From Penicillium oxalicum (taxonomy: Eukaryota > Ascomycota > Eurotiomycetes > Eurotiales > Aspergillaceae): a stretch of DNA of 64,000 nt. The notes under the pieces are model-generated. The model was not told the origin of the DNA and did no database searches. It saw only the letters and a list, made by a program, of their open reading frames with translations. The position numbers and the translations under genes were made by a program. The stretch is taken from the NCBI RefSeq assembly GCF_001723175.1, contig NC_064657.1, forward strand, positions 62,001 through 126,000, read 5' to 3'. This document shows positions 10,900-22,549 of this stretch, one piece after another; the stretch's first letter is position 1, and every line of letters starts with the position of its first letter.

Positions 10900-12458
10900 A
10901 AACAGCTTGATTATGTGCACTCGAGTGTTTTTCACACTATATGTATCGAATACTCACCGAAATTTCGAGCGCAGCAAATGGAAGGAGGATGTTAAGGATC
11001 CATTTTGTCAGGATAGAAATGCCTGTCGATCAGGTAAGGAAGAATCAATAAGCTGTGTGTTGGTAATAAAATGTATAATTCAATAGTAACAAGGACTGAA
11101 TCTTGGCCTTCAAATATCCAATCTGAGGAGACACTTTATCCCTAACCGGGTAGCAAGAAATGGCATAACGACCTGCAAATGGTGACGAATCGATAGGCGT
11201 CCGGCCCATGGTGTACAAAACCCCATGATTCATGAGAGATAGAAGTCCACAAACTTCTTGGTAGATCTGAGAGTATGATAAGGGATCATGTGACCAAGCA
11301 ACATGATATGGATAACGTCATTTTCGTCTCGTGTGAAAATCTCTCACAGAGGAGCTGACCTGTGCAGTACAGGGAATGCAAGTTGCCAGATGAAAGGACA
11401 ATGTCATTTCGTCCAAGGAAAGCTCAGGATTCACATGCTCGTGATGCATTTGTCAGCAAGGGTGATCATTCTACTCTTTTATCGCATGTCATCAATGTCA
11501 AACGAGCCTCTGGAACAAATATACCAATTGTATAACCGTCATTTGGGGACCAGAGCGCTCGATACAGTCTGCTGACAGCTCTTTGTGGATCATTCCCTTC
11601 CACTGTCTTCAACCGTTGTTTTGCAAAACTTGCTGCCATTTTCAGCCACAGACGATGCCCGTTTCCGGTATTTACTTCTGCTGTTGAGAGAGTTTGCCCT
11701 CTCCAGATGTTTGCTAGGCCCACCAGCGGTCATGTGTCTTGAGGGTTTTTCCCCATCGTGGGTTTTCCCTCTCTCTCTCTCTTCTTCCTTCTCCCTAGAC
11801 TTCCCAAGCCCAGTTGTCTCGCCTCCAGATTGCTTCCTTGCCTTGTAGACCTGTAGGTCTATCAGCTGTCATTATGTCATTGGCTCATATTTACTAGTTA
11901 GCTACGCGTAATATATCAGACTGACTAAGTAGTGGAACCAGTTCGCCCCGGAGGCTCATAATTGCTATTAAATATTAGTAATTATTCCCTAGCGTTGCTA
12001 GTTAATAATTTATACTCATAACCACTCCTTTACATCCTGCTGCGAGACCATATATAGGCCTTGGAAAGTGCCCTCTGTCTAGAGAGATAAGTAGTATTTT
12101 TCCCTTGGACCTACTAGTAACTACTATGACATCCCAGTAATTACCAGAATTGAACTCATCAGGTCACCTGATGACCTGATGACCTGATGACCTGGCCACC
12201 TAGTGAGCTACATACTCGATGCTGACTGACGATGTGATCAAAGCGGAATATTTTGATCTGATATGGTCCTTCCACATTCTCTCTCTTTCTCTCTTCATGT
12301 TGGTTATTCCCGTTCCGAGCTACCTGGTTAGTTGAATTAAGAAATTTGTTCCACTTCTAGATTGAGCGCCCAACAACAACACTAGACTTAAAAATGTAGA
12401 CGATCCAGTCCAACCGAAGAGGGAGGCAATTGTGTGGTAACATGCCCACGCTCGCTCA
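10900..12458. other. intergenic region, partly AT-rich
   Basis: No recognisable gene. 11880-12030 is AT-rich (many TTAATA-like steps), and a short tandem/palindromic repeat lies at 12157-12194. Pyrimidine tracts occur at 11768-11800. Confidence 0.5.
12157..12194. repeat. 8-bp tandem repeat overlapping a palindrome
   Basis: The unit GATGACCT repeats about three to four times (ACCTGATGACCTGATGACCT). Its left end overlaps a palindrome, TCATCAGGT-C-ACCTGATGA, with perfect 9-bp arms at 12157-12175. It sits about 300 bases downstream of the GMC-fusion stop codon. Confidence 0.8.
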
Positions 12459-15400
12459 TTAAGTACCAAGCATAACCTTATCCACATGCTCTCTAACCCT
12501 TGGGTACACGTCCGTATGGGCAGTGGCCCCCATCCAGCAATCTAGGTGGCCTCTTCCCTCGAAGACAACTCTCTCATAGTCATCTGGACCATGTGCATCC
12601 CGAAGCATTGTGTATGAGACATCCGTGCTCTCAGGTGCATACACTGCATTATTTGCTCCTGAGAATAAGAAAATGGGAATGCCTTCAAGGCGTGCAATGT
12701 TATATGGAGTCACAAGGTTGATCGATGTGGGCGGGCTGGTGGTTACATGGCCGAGACGACCCATGGACATGAAATGACCGAGGGAGCGCATGGATGTGCC
12801 GCCTAGGAAGTTCGCCAGCTGTGTGTGAGTTGAGGCGTTGAGGTTTTTGTGCGTCCAGAGGCTGCGGGAAATGGAAGTAACAACAGTAAGCATGTGGTAA
12901 TATTCTGTTGGTGGAGCTGGAATTGAGGGATGAGCACAGATGACTATAGCTTACTTACCGGCCAAAAACCAAACTGCTTCTACGGCAAACGACTGAATCA
13001 CAGAGCTCTGCTTTACTTCCCACGGGGTAGAAGCGTAAGATCTGATTGAGAATCCGTTGGAGGGGACAGTCGCTGGGGCTGCTAGTGCAGCTGAACCATG
13101 AACCCTCGAGCTTATTGCACAGCTTGTTCAGTGGGACCGGAAACGAAGCTAAGGCCATATTGACGTTGGGAAATATCACATTCATGAAGACATTCGACGC
13201 GGTAATGCCTTTAATCCAGCCGGCTGGAATGCTTCCATCCAGAAGGCCCATGGACAACGCGAGAGAGCCAGCGCAGTGAGCAATCACGTAGGTCTTCTCC
13301 GCTTGCCCGTGCGTCTGCGTTTCTTGCAACTTGCGGATTCTGGCCAAAGCAGCGAGGACGTCAAGACGCGCGTCGAAGGTTGTATTCCCTTTCATGGCCG
13401 TCATGGTCTTGCCGACTCGATGTGTGACACAGTAGACCCGGTAGCCCGCTTCACGGAAATAATCGATGGCATTCTTTTCAATAGTGGGAAGGCCGAATAT
13501 TTGATAGTCGACTGCGGCACCAGGAACAAACAGAATAGTTGGCCTTGCGGTGAATACATCGCTGCCTGGCGGATTCCACATTTGCATTGTTGAATGGATG
13601 CCATCGGAGGCGACCACAGTGTATGTCTCGGATATCTCCCCTACGTTGTCGTAGCCATGGAATGTGGGACTGGGCCATTGGAGGTAGGTCAACGGCACGA
13701 AGAAAATATTGGCGGCCTCTCTTGTAAAGTAGGTAATAAAGCTGACAACGGATTTGACCTTTGCGTACAGATTTCGGCCAGTGGGTTCGAGTGTTGCAAG
13801 TTCCGAGACAAAATCTGCTGGTTGAATATGAAGCGTACCGCGTCCGATGACCTTACCGTCTGGTACTGTGATGGTGGCATACAGAGTGGATGTTGCTTTC
13901 CAAAGACCAATCGGATCAAAAGCAACGGAGGGATTGACGACTTTATAACCATTGAAACAGAGCTTTTCACGAGATGGGGATATCATCTCGAAGTGATAGG
14001 TCAAGTTCCGAGTAGTTGGTTCTCTTGGATCCTGATTGAAGAGCTGGAAATCGCCCCTATGCACCATGAATGGACCCTTAAGTCCAGCACAGGAGAAGGA
14101 GCCGGTCAGCATGGCGGAATGAGCGCTGCTCGAGACCACTTGGGAAAGTCAGCCTTCAACAGAGAAGAAACCCGGGATGTGGTAGATTTACAGTCTTCGG
14201 TGTCCCAAGACTTCACACTGAGGAAAAACCTGGCCGCCTCGCATTCACTGCGAGCAATTTTGGTGGCAAGGTCAAAGTCTTTAACATCATCTCCAACGTG
14301 GATGAAGCCAGACATTACCTCCGTAAACCCAATTCCACTGGTCTGGTCATCCTTGGCCACATCGATGAGCTTTTCCGTGGTTTCAAGGCCTGCATTATCC
14401 ACCACAGGGAATCTGGGTTTGCCATATAGGTCTAGGATGCCTATTACAAGTAAATATCGCACCGGCGAATTTACTCGAGTTAACTTACCATTGCTCGTAT
14501 CGAAGTCAATGTCGATACCTCTCTTTTCCGCAGCTAGTTCCACTGACCTCTCGGCCAATGCAGTGATTGTGGCGAAGGGATTGGCTCCCAGAGCAGTGGG
14601 AACGAGAGCGCCGTCGCAGACAAACAAACCTTCATGGACCTCAGTGCCGTTGCCTTGTAACACCTCGCCCATATGATTTGTCCCGCCATTTGCACCTGTT
14701 CCATCACTGCTGATACAGGCTCCGCCGCTGCAAGAGAATGTCAGGTATAGGTAGCATTCGCATGATGGGTTCCGACGGAACATACATTGCGTGAACAGTA
14801 ATTTCTTGCTGACCCAGAGCAGCCCAGAACGGACTTCCCACGTAAGTTCCTCCCACAGCATTTGTCGCACGGGCAAGGACTGAATCGAGGTACTTAACAT
14901 GCTCGGAGCGGCCTACGCCCGAGAATTTGAGTATCGGTCTATCACCTTGAAGAGTGAGAGTCGCCTGGTTGCCTAAGATCACCAGTCCTATTAATGGCTG
15001 CATCGAGAAATTTAAAGGCATGTAACAGGCGACTTACTGTCATGCGACATGACTAGATATACCTCAGTCTTCTCGGTGCTCCCTTTGCGGAAGTAGGGTC
15101 CCAGAAGCTTGCTGCCCTGCCTTGCCAACAAGTGTTTAAGCTTTTCAAAAACACCGAGTCCCCTGGGAGCGATCCGTCCGGGCAAGCGTTCAAGCATCGC
15201 TTCGAATAACGGAGCAAGCGCTCGTGGTACAGTCCCCTCTTCGATGACGAACCCATCCAGCGGATGACGTTGGCTCCGACAATCAATCACCCCGGTGATA
15301 CATGGCCCGATGGGACGCTCTGGCGAAGGAAATGGGCGCCCAACAGAGTTGACATTGTAGTCCGTGTTGTAGCTATCTCTCACCATTTTAGCGATGTAAC

Positions 15401-16944
15401 ACAGGAGGAAAAGACGAACTCACGTACCCAAATGCTAGAATATCTCCATTGCCACTAATTCCAGTGCCGATGCTGTCACTCATCTCCAGGCCCATCTGTT
15501 TACTGCGGAGAAGAATCTCGGTGGTGCCCAGGCTTCCGGCTCCAAGGAACACGCATTTTCTTGCGTGTACCCACATCAAGTCCTCGTAGATGTTTTTCTT
15601 GAACGCTCCCCGCTTGCCGCCATGCCAGGCAAAATATACGATATATCCTTCTCCGTCCGGGGCTGCCTTGATGTACCGCACTTCACATTCGCAGAACATT
15701 TCCGCTCCCCAGTTCCAGGCATCGCTGAGATAATTTACCAAAGTGCTCGACTTGCTCCCATCATTGATGCCAGTGGCGTCCATGACGGTTAAGGTGGAAG
15801 CATGCATTTCGACTCCAGTACTATTGGGACCATCAACGAAGCGAGTGGTCTGCGGAACACGATAGAATTTCTCGCCCAACCCCATAAGATCTGCCTGTCG
15901 CTGGAGTAGGTCCAGTTTTGGCAGATCCGGAATATCAAGTGGATACGGAGTAGGCTCTAGCACATCTCTGGCCCTGTCATAATCTGTAGGATATTAGATC
16001 AATTCTGATTGTCCATATCCTCCTATCCAGCAAGAAATGCTAAGAAATAACCAGCAAAAGCGATCTCCTGTAACGAGCACATCGTTTGAAATACCCAGTT
16101 CTGGCGTGCCGTAGGGGAGAAAAGAGGAAAAACTTACACTTTTCCCAGGCCGCCTCGTCTTTCAGCTCCGCCGGCCAACAGTTCATGTTCAGAACCTGCT
16201 GATCGGCCTCCAAGAAGACGTTCGCATTCAGCAAACTGGTTCCGCCTAGACCGTTCCCGACGAACGCATTCTGTCCCTCCCCCACCACCAGGTGGTAGAG
16301 TCCTGTCGGATCTCCTCCTTCGGCCGACTTGCCCTTGGTCCTCCAGGGAGCGAATTTCCCGCTGAAATGCAGCTGCTTCAAAGAATCAGAGAGTTCAGCC
16401 GGATACTCACCGGGCCATTTCTCCTTGCCGCGCTCCAACAAATACACGCTCTGCCGACCCCTCGCCATTCGACTCGCCGCGACTCCCCGCCGTATCCAGA
16501 GCCAATGACGACAACATCATAGGAGGTTCGCATGAGCTCAACAGGGCGGGGAATACGGGGATAGCGAGCATGTGATGTATCATGCACGTTGAATTTGGCT
16601 TTCGTGTGGTCTTTCAACGGTGGTTGATCGGACTTGAGTCTTTGGCCCTTGGTGGTAATGAAGGGGTCTGATGAGTCTCCATATGTAGTCGGTTTGGAGT
16701 CCTTGAGCTTTTTTGGATGTCCAGACCGGGAAGCAGAGGGTAAGAAGCTGGTGGGATTGGAGGGCTTAACGCCGTCAACGGGAGGAGGCAGGATATCGGA
16801 GGCCATAATTCTCTGTTTTATGCCTTTCTCCAAGCACTTCGCTTTTACTCCAGTGTGACACAGATTGGCATCGAAGGCTGCCGGTGCAATGGAAGCTTTT
16901 CTTCTGGGCTTCGAATCCTTTATAGCTCGAGGTTCAACGTGCAT
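12459..16944 (-). CDS. GMC/cholesterol-oxidase-like flavoprotein fused to an alpha/beta hydrolase; apparent frameshift near 16484
   Basis: About eight exons (first 16138-16944, last 12459 to about 12876) join in frame through canonical introns to a product of roughly 1,300 residues. The ATG at 16944 is the longest start; 16806 is an alternative. The N-terminal part carries the Rossmann motif VVVIGSGYGG, the VGNGLGGTSLLNANVF GMC-like signature, and a C-terminal FAD motif around GLFVCDGALVPTALGANP, as in cholesterol oxidases. The second half has an alpha/beta-hydrolase core: ILFVPGAAVDYQIF, then YVIAHCAGSLALSMG where Cys occupies the nucleophile-elbow position (A-H-C-A-G-S), and EGRGHLDCWMG as the likely catalytic His. 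Similar long oxidase-hydrolase fusions are known in bacteria. Right after GSGYGG the frame shifts by one base: GVAASRMARGRQSVYLLERG continues only if a run of four G is read as five. Unless this is a sequence error, the FAD fold is broken and only a shorter product from an internal ATG near 16468 is possible. Confidence 0.8.
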
Positions 16945-17061
16945 ATCGTTAATAGTTATAGCTTCCCATTATTTTTGTTGTCTGGGCCTGCATGAAAACC
17001 AAAATATGCAATTAATTACAATTTGTGACACCATCCTTCGATCATAATTTGTCATTAATAT

Positions 17062-17182
17062 TGTGACGTTCTCGACTTCATAAACTAAGTAAACTTGAGA
17101 CAATTATCAATTACAACTATATAAGCTAACTGAGCTCTTTAACCTTGTAAGATGAAGGTCTAGAACCGCAGAAATTCGTCAT
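17062..17182. repeat. direct repeat, copy 1
   Basis: A 121-base segment starting TGTGACGTTCTCG and ending ATTCGTCAT recurs at 17320-17439 in the same orientation with about 90% identity by eye. The TG start suggests a solo-LTR or MITE-like relic, but no retroelement gene lies between or beside the copies. Confidence 0.8.
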
Positions 17183-17319
17183 TAGGGGAGTTTTAGGTCT
17201 AAATTCTATTTTAGCCGCAGCTTATACAAGTGTAGTTGTTCACTGCTGGATCTATGTGATAACGAGTGGGGCCAAGGTAACACTAGAACCAATCGTTCCC
17301 GGCTCCGGGTCCCCTACAC

Positions 17320-17439
17320 TGTGACGTTCTCGCCTTCATAGACTAAGTAAACTTGAACAATTATGAATTACAACTATATAAGCTAACTGAGATCCCTAAC
17401 CTTATAAGATGAAGGTCTAGGACTGGAGAGATTCGTCAT
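17320..17439. repeat. direct repeat, copy 2
   Basis: Second copy of the 17062-17182 repeat, 137 bases downstream of it, with scattered substitutions and small indels. It lies about 220 bases upstream of the hydrolase start and so may be in that gene's promoter. Confidence 0.8.
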
Positions 17440-17656
17440 GTGAAAATTGCCACCAAACACTGATAATTGTATAGACGTCACTACCAAGACAAACAGCAGT
17501 GCTTGACAGGTCATGTTACATTTTACCTGCTGCATCCTGTTATATAAAGCATGCTGATTATCGAGTTATCTGGCATTCAAGACAAATTGGTCTTGGTTGT
17601 TGATCTCGAAAGTTTCATTCTCTATCCACTGGCTGCCAGATTTGTATTTTCGCATA

Positions 17657-19169
17657 ATGGCAGTGAAATTCTACGGCTCCCAAATTAGTACAGAGACAGT
17701 GGCACCTCTTTCATATACAGGCTCCCCTTGGAGGCTCTTTGTCTTCGACAGCCTGCTGTTCTTGCGATGGAGCCCCTACCTGATCAATATTGTTCTTCCA
17801 CTGTGGCCCTGTCCATCGCATGGCCTGGACGAACTCTATCCGTCCCTGGCCAACATATATGACATCATCCTTCACACCATTCTCGTCGTTGCACAATCGT
17901 TCTTCCTGATTTCTCTGCCATTCCTGATCATAGTCCCCTTTTTCTCCTACATCATCTATATTGGACTATTCCTCGCGTTGAATACGTCCGTGTGCAAGCT
18001 CCTCAATGGCAAGATTCCCGAAGACGGTCTCAAGTCAACTGAGGACGATCATTCTGAAGCTTGGAGACGGCACGATGATGAAAGCTGGATCTTCCTCAAC
18101 GGCGTCGCGGTGGGGTGAGTCTCAATTGGTGTTTCCCATAGTATACGTAACTTGCTAAAATGCCCTCACAGGAAACACTGGCTGCAAAGCAATATTGATA
18201 GAATATCACGAACTTTTCACCGTCCAGTGGTAGGGGTGCACAATAGAACGTATGTTCCGTCATTCCTTTCTGTGATCATGTTGGGGCGTCCGAGCCTTGA
18301 GTCTAACCTGCACCAGAAACGGCATAATCTTCGATGTTATTCAATGCCTGATTCAACGCACTTTACTCTACAGCAACTCCAATATCCGCCAGTGCTACGT
18401 ACTCATTAAGAAGGCTCCCTACGAACCTGGAATTAAAAAGGTCGTTCTCATCCTACATTCTCAAGGAGGCATCGAAGGTGGCATGATCCTCGATTGGCTC
18501 TATGATGAAGTGCCTCATGATTTACTCAAACAGCTGGAAGTCTACACCTTCGGGAATGCCGCGAACCACTTCAACAACCCTTGTCGAGTCCATATTCCCA
18601 GTGTCGGTGCAGGTGCAGGTGCAGGTGCAGGCTCAAAGCCGACCCCTTCTCGATTAAAGACGCGGAACAAGCGCGCAGTTGGCCATATTGAGCATTATGC
18701 GAACAGCAAAGACTTTGTGAGCCGGTGGGGGGTTTTGCACTTCATGCGCAAAGTCACCGAAGATCCGCTGGAGAACAGATTTATGGGCCGCGTCTTTGAA
18801 CGGCTTGGACGCGGGCACCAACTCAATCAACATTATCTTGATAACATGTTCCCACTTGATCCAACTGGACGATTTGTACGTGGCTTGCTCGACGGCGATT
18901 TTATGGAGATGGATGCCAGGTTAGGTGGCGGTAAAGAAGCCAGGGAAGGGCTGGATCTGGCCCTTGATGCAACATCAGGAAGCATCGAGCCTGAGGCGAG
19001 AATCCCAACTAATAGTCGATCATCAGTGCGGACGGAGAGCCCAAGAGGTAATTCTAGGATTTCGGAAGTTGATGAAGTGGCGGAAACCAACGGAGTTCCC
19101 TTGAAAGTGAAGAATTTGAGTCGACTGTGGGCCTACTGCAATGGCGACTCTCCTGCAAGCATGTTGTGA
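17657..19169 (+). CDS. membrane-anchored alpha/beta-hydrolase-fold protein (fungal family of unknown substrate)
   Basis: Three exons: 17657 to about 18114, 18172-18250 and about 18319-19169. Introns have GTGAGT and GTATGT donors. The first about 130 residues hold two strongly hydrophobic stretches (around DSLLFLRW...INIVLPLW and VVAQSFFLISLPFLIIVPFFSYIIYIG), so the protein is probably anchored in a membrane by its N-terminus. After the third exon start, KKVVLILHSQGGIEGGMILDWL is a lipase-like strand-nucleophile-helix with S in H-S-Q-G-G. VYTFGNAANHF and GHIEHYANSKDFVSRWG fit the later acid and His strands of DUF676/lipase-like enzymes. The C-terminal about 100 residues are polar and low complexity. 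A (Gly-Ala)n run from a GCAGGT repeat interrupts the middle. Proteins of this architecture recur in Aspergillus and Penicillium; function is not established. Complete in this window. Confidence 0.8.
18606..18631. repeat. GGTGCA hexanucleotide microsatellite in coding sequence
   Basis: Four tandem GGTGCA units encode alternating Gly-Ala between the hydrolase nucleophile and the GHIEHYAN segment. Copy number changes here would stay in frame. Confidence 0.85.
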
Positions 19170-21467
19170 AAAGAATGATAGTCAAAAGGCATATTCGACT
19201 TTCCATGTTCCTTAACCTCTGGGTTTCAAATAAGACAGTTCAGCTACCTTCCCAGCGGGTAATAGCCTAGATGACACTGTATATATCACTGCCGAGCTAA
19301 GCCTGAACGCTCTCTCCTATCAGTGTCCAGAGTACCACTAATCGATCGAAAATAAATTATATTACTAATTTGCCTCAGCTGGTTGATTTGCGGCGCGAAA
19401 CGCCGCTTATACAATACGAAGCAAGTTCTGCGGGCAAAATATAGCGCTCTTGATTATTCGAGTCTTAGCTTTCTAATTGGCTGTATCTCGCTTAATACGG
19501 AGTGCTGATTAGTTAAATCTAGCGGTATAAAATGACAGATTACGTGTTTGCAGACCGCTTCTTGAGCCTATATCGCTGTAAAGCTCGTCCCCGACTTTCA
19601 GCCCGCGTATTTCTGTTAGGACTACCAATCTAGTTCTGTAGAGGTTCGGATCAAAGTAAAGGTCCCAAGGTAACTCTAGGTATATAATTCAGACTAATCG
19701 CTAAGGAACTAAGGTAGCTGCTCCTGTGAGTAGTAGTTAGGGCCCGCGGGTACAGCGGGACATAACTACATCTTGCGCAAGAGTACTACGGCGGCCTATA
19801 GGCCCTATATGCGTAGTACGGCTGGGTCGTAACAGAGATTATTACACTAGAAGTCCACTTTCGCCTAGATAGTGAAGAGGGGAATGCTCACGGCAGTCTG
19901 ATCTCACCAGACAGGTCGAGTCATAGAGGAACCAAACCAAACCCACAAGCACGTAAGTCCTAGAATCCTCCAAGGTAATCGTGAGATCCGATGTCAGGTA
20001 CCAAAGGCAGGAATCAAAAAGAGTGTGACATTGCAAGTGTGAGGAATCCGACTGTAAAGACTGTCCTGAATCCTCCGTCCAAACTGTTGGTCAAGTGTGA
20101 TGATGATGCCAGATCCCGCAAGCTGGGTCCTAGATAACCTTCCTCGACGGTAAGGCTCTCAGGCATCTCCTACTACTGAACATCCGCCGTTAAGTACATG
20201 CAACCGAATCCCCCACTACAATAGTTAATTTTTGTTAACATCTCCTACTTTTGAGATACTACATACTGTTTTTGCTAGGCTTTTCTATACAGAACTTGAA
20301 TTTTCTTTCGACTTTTCTTGAAGCCATATGCCTAAACTCTGATATTGGCTGGCATATTCGTCACGGTAGGCTTTTACGTTACTATAAGTCTATTTAGACA
20401 GTCTATCGTAATATTAAAACTTTGCTCTAACCTATTACTTTTGATTTTGAACCGTAGTTTGAAGAGATCGAGGCAATAAACGACTCTCGCTTTATGCTTT
20501 GCTTAGTTCCAAGGTCGTGGATTGTACCATTACAGATGAAATCTGAGTTCGGCGGGCTAAGGAAATTTTGTTCACGTCTTTTTTCGGCGAAAACCCCCGT
20601 CAAAATTTTAAACCGTGATGAATTAAGGGAAACCAGTAGGAATCAAACAAACTAGGAACAAGGGATCAAAGAGAACTAAATTTGTGTTTATTTTGTCACG
20701 TGGTATATAGGACCGGAAGTCGGATTACTACTTATGAGATGTAACTAAGTTAACACGATACCGTTTGTTCGGGCGGTAAAAGGCCATTGTATAAAGTTCA
20801 ATCACGGTCTCAGATCCACGAGCCTCAACGGCAGAGTGTGAATGACGATGAAGTCTCATTCTTTTAATAAAGCGTAAGACAATAATTGAGAACTGGTAAA
20901 AGGAATTAGTAATACCCAGTCTATATATGCTCCCCGGTCATGATTCCCTGTACTTTCACTTTTATTGTGATACAAGTGATGTCAATCTTAATTAAAGCCC
21001 GAATTAGGGAGTCTTTCATTTATGAAATCAAATCATATCATTCTCTTTGACCCTGGCTCTACGTGAAGACCCTAGTAAACTTGTTAGGTAGCATTTCAAA
21101 AGTTTAACAGAGCTATAGGATAATATACTAAGAGCATTCAGGAATCTAGCGGACGTTGATCAATTTTGAGAGAACACACTTGTTGTAAAGGGGCTATTAC
21201 AATAGCGAGACCATCGAATTAAAGATAGTATATGCGTAAACAAGATTGAGTTCTTATCTTTCGGAATAGGTTATTGGCATTGCGCTTACCCACCATCTGA
21301 TGAAATAGTGTTATATCGCGGTATTGGAAATTACTAAAGGATCCTGGTGCTTCGGACAGTGCATTAGTAATGCTCTCCATAGGTCTCATAATAGGCTCCG
21401 TCTCCCCCCTTTTCTTTCTTCCTTGTGACCAAATAAAACCCAATTAAAACCCAATTAACTCGGCGTT
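19170..21467. other. 2.3-kb gene-free, AT-biased tract, possibly old transposon debris
   Basis: No open frame over 75 codons. Small inverted repeats occur, for example GCGGCG-CGAAA-CGCCGC near 19391 and the 12-bp palindrome GGCCTATAGGCC at 19793-19804. The 20,200-21,400 part is AT-rich, with frequent stops in all frames. Composition is compatible with a mutated (RIP-affected) repeat, but I cannot name an element. Confidence 0.45.
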
Positions 21468-22224
21468 ATGTACCAGATCCGCTACGCCACCGAGGCGGAC
21501 ATGCCAGAACTATGCGAAATCAATTACTCCAGTTTCAAACAATATCGCTTCCGTTCTGCCGTGTTCCCTGAATCCGATCCTCCGACTCTGAAACGTTTCA
21601 AGGCACTGAATGGGATGAAGCAAATAGCCAACCCCGAGATGCACGTTGTTGCGGTGACTGATTCGACGACTGGCCATATTCTTGGGTATGCCCGGTGGTT
21701 TATTCCGGAAATCCTCGGAGTGCCTCCACATACCTGTTGCCTTAGTGAGGAGGGAGCGGCACAGGCGGCTGCTGCTGAAAGCCCATTAACCCATGCGCCT
21801 CGGCCTATGAACGAAGGGCTTTTCTTCGCACCTCGAAAGCTCCTCGCGGGTACACGAAAGAGACACACTATGGCTCGAGATATAGGTACGTCAAAGTAAA
21901 AATGAGCCCGGTTTGAACATCGACTTACTATATCCTTGTTCAGTTTTGGATTTTCTAGCTACTCTACCTTCGCATCGTGGTCGTGGAATAGGCTCCGCAC
22001 TGTTGGAGTGGGGCATCGCGATTGCGGACACTTTGCATACTCGAATTTATCTCGAGGCCACACACGCTGGCTTGCCGTTGTATCGCAAGTACGGGTGGAA
22101 GATTGTGGAGCAGCTCGTTTTGGACCTAGAGTCATATGGGGAATGTGGGCAGGAGATATTTACCCTCATGTTGCGTGAACCGGTATCACTCGATCATTCT
22201 GAACCAGCGAAGCTACTAAATTGA
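21468..22224 (+). CDS. GNAT-family N-acetyltransferase
   Basis: Two exons, 21468-21885 and 21944-22224, separated by a 58-base intron (GTACGT...TTCAG), give about 232 residues. The N-terminus IRYATEADMPELCEINYSSF is the usual GNAT beta1-alpha1, and GHILGYARWFIPE is the following strand. The acetyl-CoA pyrophosphate loop is LPSHRGRGIGSALLEWGI (R-G-x-G-x-A), followed by IYLEATHAGLPLYRKYGW, the typical late motif of fungal GNATs. The middle holds an Ala-rich and charged insert just before the intron. No targeting signal is seen. It transfers acetyl from acetyl-CoA to an amine of unknown identity. Complete. Confidence 0.88.
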
Positions 22225-22549
22225 ACCGGCTTTTTTGTTTTGAAAACACCTCATCATTTTTTCACCAGTTTCTTTTTTTGTGAGTATCTTTAATCAAGCC
22301 GGGGCTCTCGTCAATCAAAGTTGATAAATAGGATCCAGTGGCTGTATCTACAGACTGAAAATTTGAAACTCAATAATTCCATTCGAACAGCAACCTGGAA
22401 TTGTCAAAAACAAAGGCACAACATGAAGAAAAAAAATCACCGAGTATAAAACACCATCACTAAGTCCCCCTGACAACATCACACAGGGTGTGAGTGGACC
22501 CTTCTCCATCTGAATGGACCCCCATCACCGCAATAAGGCAGTGTACCCA

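Noticed and set aside
13594..14676. 360-codon plus-strand frame
   Set aside because: Antisense of the GMC-hydrolase exons, including their introns; no domain.
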